64,000 nt of DNA from Glaciecola sp947496235. Lineage in GTDB: Bacteria > Pseudomonadota > Gammaproteobacteria > Enterobacterales > Alteromonadaceae. A program made the position numbers and the translations under genes. The stretch spans positions 1-64,000 of the forward strand of contig NZ_JBLWFH010000002.1 of NCBI RefSeq assembly GCF_050306235.1. The letters are read 5' to 3'. Positions 35,998 through 45,185 of this stretch are shown here, piece by piece (the stretch's first letter is position 1; every line of letters starts with the position of its first letter). The notes beneath the pieces were generated by a model. It was not told the DNA's origin. It saw only the letters and a list, made by a program, of their open reading frames with translations, and did no database searches.

Positions 35998-36810
35998 ATG
36001 CCAGAATTACCAGAAGTAGAAGTGACTAGGCTTGGTATTTCACCCCATGTTGAAAATCAGGTGATTGATAAAATTCTTGTGCACGAGAGAAGAATGCGAT
36101 GGCCGGTGCCGGTTGAAGTGCATATTGCCGAACAGCAAGCGATAAACAGCGTGGTCAGGCGAGCAAAATACCTCTTTTTGAATACATCAAAGGGGAGCCT
36201 AATTTTCCATTTAGGGATGTCTGGCAAAATGCGGGTTGTGGATGCTGAACTTGCACGTAAAAAGCACGATCATATTGAAGTCTATCTGGCTACTGGTAAA
36301 AAACTTGTGCTCAATGATCCTAGACGCTTTGGCTCTTGCTTATGGCAAGGTAAGGATGAACCAGAGAGTAAGCTAATGAGTAGCCTGGGTCCTGAGCCAT
36401 TGACTGATGATTTTGATGGGAAACGTCTTTTTGACTTATCTCGAACCAAGAAGAGCAGCGTAAAAACCTTTATTATGGACAATGCAGTAGTCGTTGGCGT
36501 GGGGAATATTTATGCCAATGAAGCGTTATTTTTGTCTGGTATAGATCCTAGACGTCAAGCTAACAAAATTAGTGCTAAACGTTATGAACTTCTGGCCACC
36601 AATATCAAACTCGTGCTGCAAAAAGCTATCCAACAAGGTGGTACCACCTTGCGAGATTTTGCGCAGGCCGACGGAAATCCCGGTTATTTTGCTCAACAAT
36701 TGAATGTGTATGGTCGAGCTGGCGAGCCTTGTGTCAATTGCCTACAACCAATCAAATCTTTAGTGATTGGTCAGAGAAATACATTTTTTTGTACCAGTTG
36801 CCAGCGTTAA
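35998..36810 (+). CDS. mutM: Formamidopyrimidine-DNA glycosylase MutM
   Basis: The 270-residue enzyme begins MPELPEVEVTR with catalytic Pro-2 and Glu-3, contains the helix-two-turn-helix region (DNAVVVGVGNIYANEALFL) and ends in a zinc finger (CVNC...CTSC). It removes 8-oxoguanine and ring-opened purines from DNA and cuts the backbone. The four last bases overlap the end of coaD, which runs in the opposite direction. Confidence 0.97.
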   Translation: MPELPEVEVTRLGISPHVENQVIDKILVHERRMRWPVPVEVHIAEQQAINSVVRRAKYLFLNTSKGSLIFHLGMSGKMRVVDAELARKKHDHIEVYLATGKKLVLNDPRRFGSCLWQGKDEPESKLMSSLGPEPLTDDFDGKRLFDLSRTKKSSVKTFIMDNAVVVGVGNIYANEALFLSGIDPRRQANKISAKRYELLATNIKLVLQKAIQQGGTTLRDFAQADGNPGYFAQQLNVYGRAGEPCVNCLQPIKSLVIGQRNTFFCTSCQR

Positions 36811-37292
36811 CCGTGAAGCTTTTTGATCAACGCTTGGTTGACATAAGGATGACAGAATTGCTCAACGCTTCCTTTGTGTAGAGCGACCTCTTTTACCAAG
36901 GTTGACGAAATAAAGGAGTTTTCTTCTGAGGGCGTTAGAAACACGCTTTCTAAATTAGGATTTAACCGGCGATTCATATTGGCTAACTGAAATTCGTATT
37001 CAAAGTCTGATACAGCTCTTAGACCACGTACCAAAATATTCGCGTTTTCATTTTGGGCTAAATCAGCAAGCAATCCTTTAAACCCCTTTACGGTGACATT
37101 GTCCAAGTCTTTAGTGACTTCAGTAATAAGCTCTACCCGCTCTTCTAAGCTAAACAGCGGCTTTTTACTTGGGTTAGCCGCAATCGCGACTATGACCTCG
37201 GAAAACATCTTCGCAGCCCGTTCAATAAGGTCCGCATGCCCGTTTGTTATAGGATCAAATGTTCCAGGATAAATCGCTTTTTGATATGTCAT
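36807..37292 (-). CDS. coaD: Phosphopantetheine adenylyltransferase CoaD
   Basis: A 161-residue nucleotidyltransferase with AIYPGTFDPITNGHADLI (the HxGH-type site reads NGH) and VRGLRAVSDFEYEFQLANMN, the CoaD signature. It joins AMP to phosphopantetheine, the step after CoaBC in coenzyme A synthesis. It lies convergent to mutM, as in many relatives. Confidence 0.97.
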   Translation of the reverse strand: MTYQKAIYPGTFDPITNGHADLIERAAKMFSEVIVAIAANPSKKPLFSLEERVELITEVTKDLDNVTVKGFKGLLADLAQNENANILVRGLRAVSDFEYEFQLANMNRRLNPNLESVFLTPSEENSFISSTLVKEVALHKGSVEQFCHPYVNQALIKKLHG

Positions 37293-37452
37293 GTCTCTTA
37301 ACCTTAACTTTTAACACATTCCATTCGCCATGCAGTAAACGAGAAATCCTGTTGAAAAGCAAACTTATTCAAAAAAAAATGTAGCTAAACTTATTTTAAG
37401 CTATGATCGGGCTATTGGATCTAACGATTTTACAATTTACTTCACGGACAAG

Positions 37453-38919
37453 ATGAGATTTAAATTACTAGCAGTCGCCGCCTTAGTCACCTCCAGTCTT
37501 AGTACTACAGCTGTTCAAGCGTCCCCATGGGTTGGAACAGTAGATAAACAGTTGCACTACGATTTGCAGACCTTGGCTGAATGGGGATATGTAGATTTGG
37601 CGGTCACCGCTTATCCAGTTCCTTGGAAAGGCGTGGCTGAAGCAATTGAAGAGATATCCTTAGATCAAGAAATGCCTTTCAGACCTCAACAAGCCTTGAT
37701 GCGCATACGGCATTATCTAAATTTGCACAAAAGCCAACAATCCCGTCGATATCTAACCATCGAAGGAGCCAGTGATGATGTTAGATTCCGCTCTTTAGAC
37801 GACGGTGTTGATGACACAGGTAAACTTACCATCAGTAGCGAGTTTTACTACGAGCGTTGGTCAGGGCAATTGAGCGTCAACTACACCTCTGGTGGAAATA
37901 AGAATCTAGATGATAGCTTTATTGCTTACCAATTTGGCGATTGGAATTTACGTTTAGGTGCAATAGAGCAGTTTTGGGGCCCAGCTCAGTCAAGTAGCTT
38001 GATTATGTCCAATAATGCCCGTCCGATTAAGTCGTTAGCCCTTTCACGTTCATCTTCTACCGCTTCACAAAGCCCTTGGTTAAGCTGGATGGGACCCTGG
38101 TACTTAACAACACAAATTGGCCAAATGGAAGCCTCTAGAAGTGTTCCCGATACCAAAATACTAATGAATCGATTCAATGCAAGACCATTTGACGGACTTG
38201 AAGTAGGGGTTTCTTGGGTGGCTATGTGGGGTGGCGAGGGGAGGCCAAGTGGACTGAGTGCATTCATCGATGTGATTACTTTCAAAGGTATTTGTGGTGC
38301 TGCCGATGGGGACTGCTCTGAATCAGGACTCACCAAACGTGGAAACCATATTGCAGGCTTTGATATCAGTTATTCTACCCAATTATTTGACCGCCCCGTC
38401 ACCTTTTATGCACAACGTATTGGCGAAGACGCTGTGGATTATTACAGAATAACCGACAATGCAAATTTGTTTGGGGTATCGACTTATATTGAAAATGCTA
38501 AGATTTTCTTAGAGACCAGTGATACCAATGTGAATTGTGATGGAAATTTCACTGATAATCTTAATTGTTATTATGAAAGCGGTGAATATCCGGATGGCTA
38601 TCGACTTTATGACAGGGCGATAGGCAGTACTTTTGATAGCGATGCCAAACAAATTACTTTGGGGGCAAACTATCGTTTTGAAAGTGGTGCTATCGCTGAA
38701 GTTTATTTGCGCAGTGCAGAGCTCAACAAAGATGGAATAAGGCCCTCACCTGTACTGACAGAAGGGGCTAGTGAAGATGTAGTAGAATTATCTGGGTTTT
38801 ATCAACAACCTTATGGGGATTGGTTGCTAAAAGCTGGCGGCACTGTTGCCAACAGAGATTTACCCTCAGAATCTACAACAGACGCCTTGTTGTACTTAAA
38901 AGCGCAATATGTATTCTAA
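37453..38919 (+). CDS. Wzi-like capsule assembly outer-membrane protein
   Basis: This 488-residue protein has a signal peptide (about 1-23, ending VQA) and a beta-barrel composition with aromatic strand ends and a C-terminal aromatic residue (final YVF). Segments such as WNLRLGAIEQFWGPAQSSSL and GWDG-like loops fit the Caps_assemb_Wzi family. Wzi anchors group 1 capsule on the cell surface. The next gene is a GT25 enzyme 16 bases downstream, suggesting a shared role in surface polysaccharide. No wza/wzb/wzc genes are visible here. Confidence 0.85.
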   Translation: MRFKLLAVAALVTSSLSTTAVQASPWVGTVDKQLHYDLQTLAEWGYVDLAVTAYPVPWKGVAEAIEEISLDQEMPFRPQQALMRIRHYLNLHKSQQSRRYLTIEGASDDVRFRSLDDGVDDTGKLTISSEFYYERWSGQLSVNYTSGGNKNLDDSFIAYQFGDWNLRLGAIEQFWGPAQSSSLIMSNNARPIKSLALSRSSSTASQSPWLSWMGPWYLTTQIGQMEASRSVPDTKILMNRFNARPFDGLEVGVSWVAMWGGEGRPSGLSAFIDVITFKGICGAADGDCSESGLTKRGNHIAGFDISYSTQLFDRPVTFYAQRIGEDAVDYYRITDNANLFGVSTYIENAKIFLETSDTNVNCDGNFTDNLNCYYESGEYPDGYRLYDRAIGSTFDSDAKQITLGANYRFESGAIAEVYLRSAELNKDGIRPSPVLTEGASEDVVELSGFYQQPYGDWLLKAGGTVANRDLPSESTTDALLYLKAQYVF

Positions 38920-38935
38920 TCTGTGAGATAAAAAG

Positions 38936-39694
38936 ATGTTTGAGGCCTTTAATCAATATTTTGACAAGATCTACATAGTGACCTTAGAGGGTTACGAAGA
39001 CAGACATAAAAGTATTGAAAAATACATGGCGGGCTTAGATTATACTTTGTGGTGGGGAACCGACAAACGCAAATTACCCCAAGACATCCTCCAAGATACC
39101 GCATTTTACGATGATGCGGCTCATAGACATACAAAGCGCACTACTAGGTCAATGAATCTAGGTGAACTGGGTTGTGCTGATTCTCATCGCAGAATTTACC
39201 AAGATGCGGTAGAAAACCAATACCGAAGAGTCGCCATATTCGAAGATGATGCTGTGCCTAACCCCAAGGTTTTGGCTAATTTCGCGCAACAAATGGCAAC
39301 GCTTCCGCAAGATTGGGATACGGTCATTTTTGATTATTACGATGCACATTTTGAGGATTTTAAAGGTAAGTTAAAACAAGCAACCTATAAGATGTTCCAT
39401 AAATTGCACATTGCTAATTGGCATAAAGTGCCAGTGGAATTAATAGACCAAATGCTAATGCGGGATTTTAACCAATATTTCTATTTATCGGGTCGGTTTT
39501 CAGGTTCCCACGCATATGCTGTGAGTTTAAACGCAGCTAAAAAATACTTGGCTTACCAAACCCCAATAAAGCTGCAAGCTGATAGGATTTTTTATTACCA
39601 CAAATCATCTTTCCCGCTACATAATTTTGCTTGTAAAGAGCCTATGTTTTTACAGGGTGAAGTTGCACAGCAATCCACAATTCAATTTCGCTAA
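38936..39694 (+). CDS. Second glycosyltransferase family 25-like protein
   Basis: A 252-residue enzyme related to GT25: IYIVTLEGYEDRHKSIEKY at the start, MNLGELGCADSHRRIYQDA in the middle and VAIFEDDAVPNP as the acidic motif. It is diverged from the GT25 gene at 33256. It probably decorates lipopolysaccharide or capsule. It is cotranscribed with the Wzi-like gene and convergent with kdkA, four bases apart. Confidence 0.87.
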   Translation: MFEAFNQYFDKIYIVTLEGYEDRHKSIEKYMAGLDYTLWWGTDKRKLPQDILQDTAFYDDAAHRHTKRTTRSMNLGELGCADSHRRIYQDAVENQYRRVAIFEDDAVPNPKVLANFAQQMATLPQDWDTVIFDYYDAHFEDFKGKLKQATYKMFHKLHIANWHKVPVELIDQMLMRDFNQYFYLSGRFSGSHAYAVSLNAAKKYLAYQTPIKLQADRIFYYHKSSFPLHNFACKEPMFLQGEVAQQSTIQFR

Positions 39695-39698
39695 CTAA

Positions 39699-40418
39699 TT
39701 AGTTTTTAGCGTACCCATCTAATAGAGAATGCCAATTCTCATCGCTGAAATGGTAAACCGGATATTGATTTTTTTGCTTTAAAATGGAGCGTTGAAGTCG
39801 GGCTAGATTGTCTGATTTCCAATTCCCATCGTTACGCACTTTACACTTATCAAAATCTATCAAGAATACCTGTTCTTGCTTATCAATTAGGATGTTTTTT
39901 ACATTTAAATCTGGATGCCAAACGTTTGCGTTATGCAAACGTCGAATTTGTTTTCCAATTGCTATCCAACCTTGACTAGAGAATATTTGTTCTTGTAATA
40001 CTTGGTGCAGCTCTTTTGTCTCAGGAATAGCTTTGGTTAGAATATCACAAGTATAAAATGGCCCTTTTTTCTGTACTTTTGCTGCTACAGGTTGAGGCGC
40101 TAAGATGTCTTGTTTTTGGATTAGATTTAAAATGTAGAGTTCTTTAAAAGCGCGGGTATTTTCGATGCCCTGCCAAATAAATTTATCTTCTGAAAATTTA
40201 GCGACCAAGCCGCCTCTTCGATAATGCCTCAGCACGAGTTGATTATCACTCAATTGGAAAAAAAATACCTTGCCTCGACCCGATTGTACCTTAATTACCA
40301 TGCCATTTTCGGCCAGAAAGTCTGGATCAAAATGAACATCTTGTATTAAATCAAAGTAACTTGGATCGCTAACTAATATGTATTCATTGGCGCTAATTTG
40401 TCGAACAGAAATTGGCAT
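39699..40418 (-). CDS. kdkA: Kdo kinase KdkA
   Basis: This 239-residue protein matches 3-deoxy-D-manno-octulosonic acid kinase: LVLRHYRRGGLVAKFSEDKF near the nucleotide site and NVWHPDLNVKNILID with the catalytic Asp, then FLIDFDKCKVR for the metal-binding Asp. It phosphorylates the Kdo residue of the lipopolysaccharide inner core in the cytoplasm. It faces the GT9 gene divergently across 169 bases. Confidence 0.93.
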   Translation of the reverse strand: MPISVRQISANEYILVSDPSYFDLIQDVHFDPDFLAENGMVIKVQSGRGKVFFFQLSDNQLVLRHYRRGGLVAKFSEDKFIWQGIENTRAFKELYILNLIQKQDILAPQPVAAKVQKKGPFYTCDILTKAIPETKELHQVLQEQIFSSQGWIAIGKQIRRLHNANVWHPDLNVKNILIDKQEQVFLIDFDKCKVRNDGNWKSDNLARLQRSILKQKNQYPVYHFSDENWHSLLDGYAKN

Positions 40419-40587
40419 TATTATTTTAAATTCTCATTTTGCTTACTGAAGTAGCTAATCGGCCTAATGAGAATAATGATCTCAGCGACTAACATCCTTG
40501 TTCAAAAGACTTTGTTTATCCTCTTTACCGGTTATGGTAATTTAGCATTATATTAATCCGTCGGCTAACTGTTAGTAGAAATCCACT

Positions 40588-41628
40588 TTGAAACTTTGCA
40601 TTTTAAGACTTTCCGCATTGGGTGATGTTTGTCACGCGGTCGCTATGGTGACTGCAATCCAGCATCAGCGTCCAGACGTTGAAATCACTTGGATTATTGG
40701 CAAACTCGAATATCAATTATTGAAAGGCATGCAAGGTATTAACTTTGTTGTTTACGATAAGAAACAAGGAAAACAAGCAAATCATCAAGTTAAACAAGCC
40801 CTGTCAAATATTACCTTTGATGTATTATTTGTGATGCAAGTTGCTTTAAGGGCAAATTTATTGTCTCGGGTAATAAAGGCTAAGAAAAGGGTTGGATTCG
40901 ATTGGCATCGCAGCAAAGAAGCTCATTGGTTATTTGCAAATTCTCGTATCAGGGCGCAGAAAACTGCCCATGTACTCGATGGGTTTTTGGGCTTTGCTGA
41001 AACCATAGGGGTAATGAAAGAGTCGCCTGTGCAATGGGAAATACCCATTGAGCAAAAGGAGCAAGATTGGGCTGCTGAACAACTTAAAGACCTAGGCGAA
41101 TTTGCTGTTATTAGTCCGGCGGCCTCAAAGGCAGAGCGTAACTGGCTACCAGAACGTTATGCAGCCACTATCGACTATTTAGCTAAAAAAGGTCTGTCAG
41201 TCGTGCTATGTGGAGGCCCCAGCGATTTAGATAAAGAGATTAGCCAGAGCATACTAAGCAAAACCAACGCTGTTAGTCTTAATCTGGTCGGTAAAACAAA
41301 TTTGAAACAGATGTTATCCGTATTAGGTCGCGCTAGCTTAGTCATTGCGCCTGATACTGGGCCTGCTCACATGGCCACTACGCAAGGGACTAAGGTCATT
41401 GGTTTGTATGCTCATAGTAATCCTAGACGCACTGGGCCTTATAATGATCTTGATTCCGTAGTTTCAGTGTATGATCAATGTATACAACAACAAACGGGCA
41501 AGCCTTGGCAAAAATTACCTTGGGGTAAACGCGCTAAGGGAAAAGATCTAATGGCCTTAATTGAAGTCGAGACCGTGATAGAGGCTATTGATAAGGTTTT
41601 AGCGAGCAAATCCGATTCTCTCGTTTAG
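40588..41628 (+). CDS. GT9 family heptosyltransferase
   Basis: A 346-residue enzyme starting at a TTG: KLCILRLSALGDVCHAVAMV is the typical heptosyltransferase opening, and DTGPAHMATTQGTKVIGLYA followed by PRRTGPY is the donor-site signature. It should add heptose to the lipopolysaccharide inner core, in keeping with the kdkA neighbour. The assignment to WaaC, WaaF or WaaQ cannot be made from the sequence alone. The ribosome site is weak. Confidence 0.9.
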   Translation: MKLCILRLSALGDVCHAVAMVTAIQHQRPDVEITWIIGKLEYQLLKGMQGINFVVYDKKQGKQANHQVKQALSNITFDVLFVMQVALRANLLSRVIKAKKRVGFDWHRSKEAHWLFANSRIRAQKTAHVLDGFLGFAETIGVMKESPVQWEIPIEQKEQDWAAEQLKDLGEFAVISPAASKAERNWLPERYAATIDYLAKKGLSVVLCGGPSDLDKEISQSILSKTNAVSLNLVGKTNLKQMLSVLGRASLVIAPDTGPAHMATTQGTKVIGLYAHSNPRRTGPYNDLDSVVSVYDQCIQQQTGKPWQKLPWGKRAKGKDLMALIEVETVIEAIDKVLASKSDSLV

Positions 41629-41768
41629 CATACTTTTTAAAAAGAGATTCGAGATAAAACTGTAACCCTTGTCATAGCTTCGCAATCTTGCCTTGTTAAC
41701 ATCATTACTGTTGATAGAACAGTTAATTACTGACTCATGTAAACCCTAGAAATCCCGAGCGAGGTAAA

Positions 41769-42530
41769 ATGAAAATATTGGTAGATACTCATTCCCATAC
41801 TGTTGCTAGTACACATGCATATAGCAATGTTCATGATTATTTTCGTGAAGCTAAGGTAAAGGGTATGCAAATGTTTTCGCTTACTGATCATGGACCCGAA
41901 ATGCCAGATTCACCGCATCCTTGGCATTTTGGCAATCGCCACGTAATACCACGAATAATTGACAACATAGCTTGTTTAAAGGGCATTGAGGCAAATATTT
42001 TACCACCTGAAGGTGGTTTGGATGTACCCGCTGGCATGTACCCTTATTTGGATTTTGTAATTGCCAGTTTTCACGAACCCGTATTTGCTCCCTCAAACAA
42101 ATCTGAACACACAAAAGCTGTGGTAAACACTTTTAAAAATACTGATTGCCAAATTCTAGGCCACCCTGGAAACCCCAATTATCCTTTGGATTATGAAGAG
42201 GTAATTCGTGCGGCCAAAGACAACAATGTGTTGCTGGAAATCAACAATAGTTCTTTCACCCATTCTCGTCGCGGCAGTGAACCCAATTGCATTCGGATTT
42301 TAGAACTTATTGATAGCTTAGATTGGAAAGTAGTGTTTTCTAGCGATGCTCATATAGCTCACCATCTCGGCGACTACTCAGCGAGTATTCAACATGCCAA
42401 TACTATTGGATTTCCCATTGAACGCATTGTAAATCGTAATGCAGAAACCTTTTTATCTTTCTTAAAACAGCATAATAAAGATGTTGCTGATGAGCTCTCA
42501 GAATGGTGTAAGCAGCTCACTTCGACTTAA
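41769..42530 (+). CDS. ycdX: YcdX family PHP-domain phosphatase
   Basis: The 253-residue protein has all metal-ligand motifs of the PHP fold: DTHSHT, LTDHGPEM, the HPWHFGNRH segment, GIEANI, HEP, HPGNP and SSDAH. YcdX proteins bind three zinc ions and hydrolyse phosphate esters; in E. coli it is linked to swarming. The ATG has AGGT upstream. The next gene is 201 bases away. Confidence 0.93.
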   Translation: MKILVDTHSHTVASTHAYSNVHDYFREAKVKGMQMFSLTDHGPEMPDSPHPWHFGNRHVIPRIIDNIACLKGIEANILPPEGGLDVPAGMYPYLDFVIASFHEPVFAPSNKSEHTKAVVNTFKNTDCQILGHPGNPNYPLDYEEVIRAAKDNNVLLEINNSSFTHSRRGSEPNCIRILELIDSLDWKVVFSSDAHIAHHLGDYSASIQHANTIGFPIERIVNRNAETFLSFLKQHNKDVADELSEWCKQLTST

Positions 42531-42731
42531 CAAGGATTGGAACTTCTGCCCTGAGTTTTAGACTAAATGTTGGTCTGTTGCACAAATTAATGGAATATTG
42601 CTTCCTAAGTAAAATGTTAACTATTTGAAATTTATTGATATTTTTATTGGTGTGCAAATTGCTTTGCTTAAGTAGTTTCTAGTAGCTAGTAACAGCAGTT
42701 TTTCTGACAAAGTCTATAAGGAGAGCTAGAT

Positions 42732-45164
42732 TTGACACCGATAAAAGGAACAGGCCAACGATCTAAGGATCATCAAGCAGCTCAACGTGCTTCTTCTGTT
42801 ATCGACCCGAGCTGTTACCCTAAGATGGAGCAAAAAGCGCGATGGTATTTTACCCAACTACATAGCCTGTGCGTACAAGATGACTTTTTAACTCAACTTA
42901 CCTCAGAATATCAACAATGGGCCAATACTCAAATCAACAGTAAGCAGAATCTGGCGCTATCTGAAATTGAGAAAAAAATGCAGCAAGGAGAAGGTTTTGA
43001 CAGCCTTTCGTTTTTGCAAAAGTTATCAATGGATAACCAACTAAAAGATTATTTAGACAAGTCACTTTCCTATATTTTTATGCGCGACCTAGGAAAGTCT
43101 ATCCGAGATCAGGCGGTGGCCGAGCAAATTTCCCGTTTATCTCAGAGAATTCAAAAATGGGTGAGAAAGAAACAATCACGAAGTGAAAAAACGGTGATTG
43201 AAAATAGCTTTATTGAGCAAAAAGCTATGGAATATCAGGTTACAGATGCTGTCAACTGGCTCAAAAGTAAGTTGCAGGTGTTAGAGCAAAAGCTTCCGGA
43301 ATCGTTGGATAAAAATAACGGGTTACGGAAACTGGTCAAAGTATTGGCGGGTGTTGTTATGCACCAGTTAATAGAATTGCCCAAAGACATATCAAACAAA
43401 CAGCGGGCTGAACGTTTAGATAAGGCAATACGTTTAGGTTATTGCTACGGGCTGACTTATCCATTAATCGATGACATCCAAGATTCGTCGAATTTTTTAG
43501 ATTCCGATGAAAAAGAAGCGTTTAATCAGGCTATACGAGAAAGTCTTTTGTGTGGCAAAGTCACGGCGTTTCCAGAATTTAAACATGCCCATAAGGAAGT
43601 TATGAGCTTTATTTATGAGGAATTGGAAGCTGCATTCAAATGTATTCAATCCTATTTATCGGATCAAGAAGCAAAGTATTTTTTTGAACAAGCCTTTGTC
43701 TTTTTTGAGGCCCAAAACATTGACCGTAAAAAATCATTAAATTCTAACGAATATTCAGATGAAAGTTTGTATTTACCAGTGATTCTTAAATCATCGGGTA
43801 GTCGGCTGTTAGCTAGAGATATAGTGCATAATCACAGGGATGAAGACTTCGATTATCGAACATTTTGTTTTGGTATTTACAATCAATTTAATGACGACAT
43901 CAAAGATTTATTTTCGGACATCGCCGAAGATAACCTCACACCTTACAGCTATTACTATATGCATCCCTCGGCTCATGAAAACAATATAAATCCGTATAGA
44001 GTTTATTGGGCGGTTGTTTATCACTTAATCTCTCAGGTATATGAAAATGATAGCAAGGTAACAGCATTATTTTTAGAACGTAGTATCAACGCTCATAAAA
44101 GCCTTAAAAATGACATTGGCGATGCTGAATATAAGAAGTTAGAGAAATCACTCCTAACAACCGGTAATCAAGCATTTGATAAGTTAATTTCTCGATTAGT
44201 GCATTTACCAAATCAAGTAGCTTGGTTCGATAAACTCATCAGCCGAGAAGTATCAGATTATTTTGAGAAACAGCGTCGAGTTAAAGAGCAATTTAAGCAG
44301 GAGTTTGTCGCAGCGCAGGACTTTATTAATCAGCATATCGAGTTATCTCAACACCATAGAATACCCAACACGCAGTTAGCCGAATCAGCTAACTATGCTT
44401 TGGCTGCCGGTGGAAAAAGACTTCGTCCGGTACTGGCATACATATCCTTGACTCAAAGGTACGGTTTTTCTGAAAATCAAACCATTCCAGTGTTGCAACT
44501 GCTGGAGTATATGCATACTGCATCATTAATTTTTGATGATAAGCCTAGTCAAGACAATGCCTCTTTTCGTCGAGGCAAGCCAGCACTACACACACACTGC
44601 AAGAGTGAGGCGCAAGCAGAGCTGGCGGGCGTTTATTTGATGATGAAAGCTGTAGAGGTACAAACTCGTGTTCAGAATATTGCTCCTGAGCACATTCTTG
44701 CGTCAATTCAATATGCGGCGAATACCACGCAGGCTATTTGTGAAGGGCAACTATTGGATTTACAGTCCCACAATCAACAAACCTCTATTGAAGACTTAGA
44801 GCAAATCTGTTTCTTAAAAACCAGTTTGGCGATTGAGGCTGCGATTCTAATTCCGGCCATCTTGGCAGGGGTGAATGACATTGAAAAAGAGCACCTCAAG
44901 CGTTTTGCAAAATACCTTGGGCTAGTATTTCAATTGAAAGATGATTTACTTGATGCTCAAGGTGATGCAGTAATCTTGGGAAAACCAACCCAACAAGATA
45001 TTAAGAGCTCTAAAGCAACATTTGTGACTTTGCTAGGAATAGATAATGCACAAGATAAACTTATGCATTATCAAAGTAAAGCTTTGGAATCGTTGAATAA
45101 ACTGGCGACTAAGAGTCACTTTTATGAGCAATTATTAGAATACGTGGCATTAAGACAACATTAG
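42732..45164 (+). CDS. Two-module prenyl/terpene synthase-like fusion protein
   Basis: An 810-residue protein starting at a TTG nine bases after AAGGAG. The C-terminal module (about 530-810) is a standard trans-prenyl diphosphate synthase: GGKRLRPVL, first Asp-rich motif DDKPSQD (D602, D603, D608) with RRGKP, and second motif DDLLD (737-741). The N-terminal module (about 90-520) also has paired Asp-rich motifs: DDIQD (247-251) and NDDIKD (387-392), 141 residues apart against 135 in the C-terminal pair, but it lacks GGKRLRP and RRG. So it has the plan of a class I terpene synthase or a diverged prenyl synthase. A chain-building module fused to a possible cyclase recalls fungal chimeric terpene synthases. 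Function is inferred. Neighbours show no terpenoid pathway. Confidence 0.82.
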   Translation: MTPIKGTGQRSKDHQAAQRASSVIDPSCYPKMEQKARWYFTQLHSLCVQDDFLTQLTSEYQQWANTQINSKQNLALSEIEKKMQQGEGFDSLSFLQKLSMDNQLKDYLDKSLSYIFMRDLGKSIRDQAVAEQISRLSQRIQKWVRKKQSRSEKTVIENSFIEQKAMEYQVTDAVNWLKSKLQVLEQKLPESLDKNNGLRKLVKVLAGVVMHQLIELPKDISNKQRAERLDKAIRLGYCYGLTYPLIDDIQDSSNFLDSDEKEAFNQAIRESLLCGKVTAFPEFKHAHKEVMSFIYEELEAAFKCIQSYLSDQEAKYFFEQAFVFFEAQNIDRKKSLNSNEYSDESLYLPVILKSSGSRLLARDIVHNHRDEDFDYRTFCFGIYNQFNDDIKDLFSDIAEDNLTPYSYYYMHPSAHENNINPYRVYWAVVYHLISQVYENDSKVTALFLERSINAHKSLKNDIGDAEYKKLEKSLLTTGNQAFDKLISRLVHLPNQVAWFDKLISREVSDYFEKQRRVKEQFKQEFVAAQDFINQHIELSQHHRIPNTQLAESANYALAAGGKRLRPVLAYISLTQRYGFSENQTIPVLQLLEYMHTASLIFDDKPSQDNASFRRGKPALHTHCKSEAQAELAGVYLMMKAVEVQTRVQNIAPEHILASIQYAANTTQAICEGQLLDLQSHNQQTSIEDLEQICFLKTSLAIEAAILIPAILAGVNDIEKEHLKRFAKYLGLVFQLKDDLLDAQGDAVILGKPTQQDIKSSKATFVTLLGIDNAQDKLMHYQSKALESLNKLATKSHFYEQLLEYVALRQH

Positions 45165-45185
45165 GGCTTGCTCTAGGTTTCTCAA

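Noticed and set aside
41708..41722. LexA-like CTGT...ACAG upstream of ycdX
   Set aside because: The spacing is seven bases, not eight, and the gene is not a usual SOS target.
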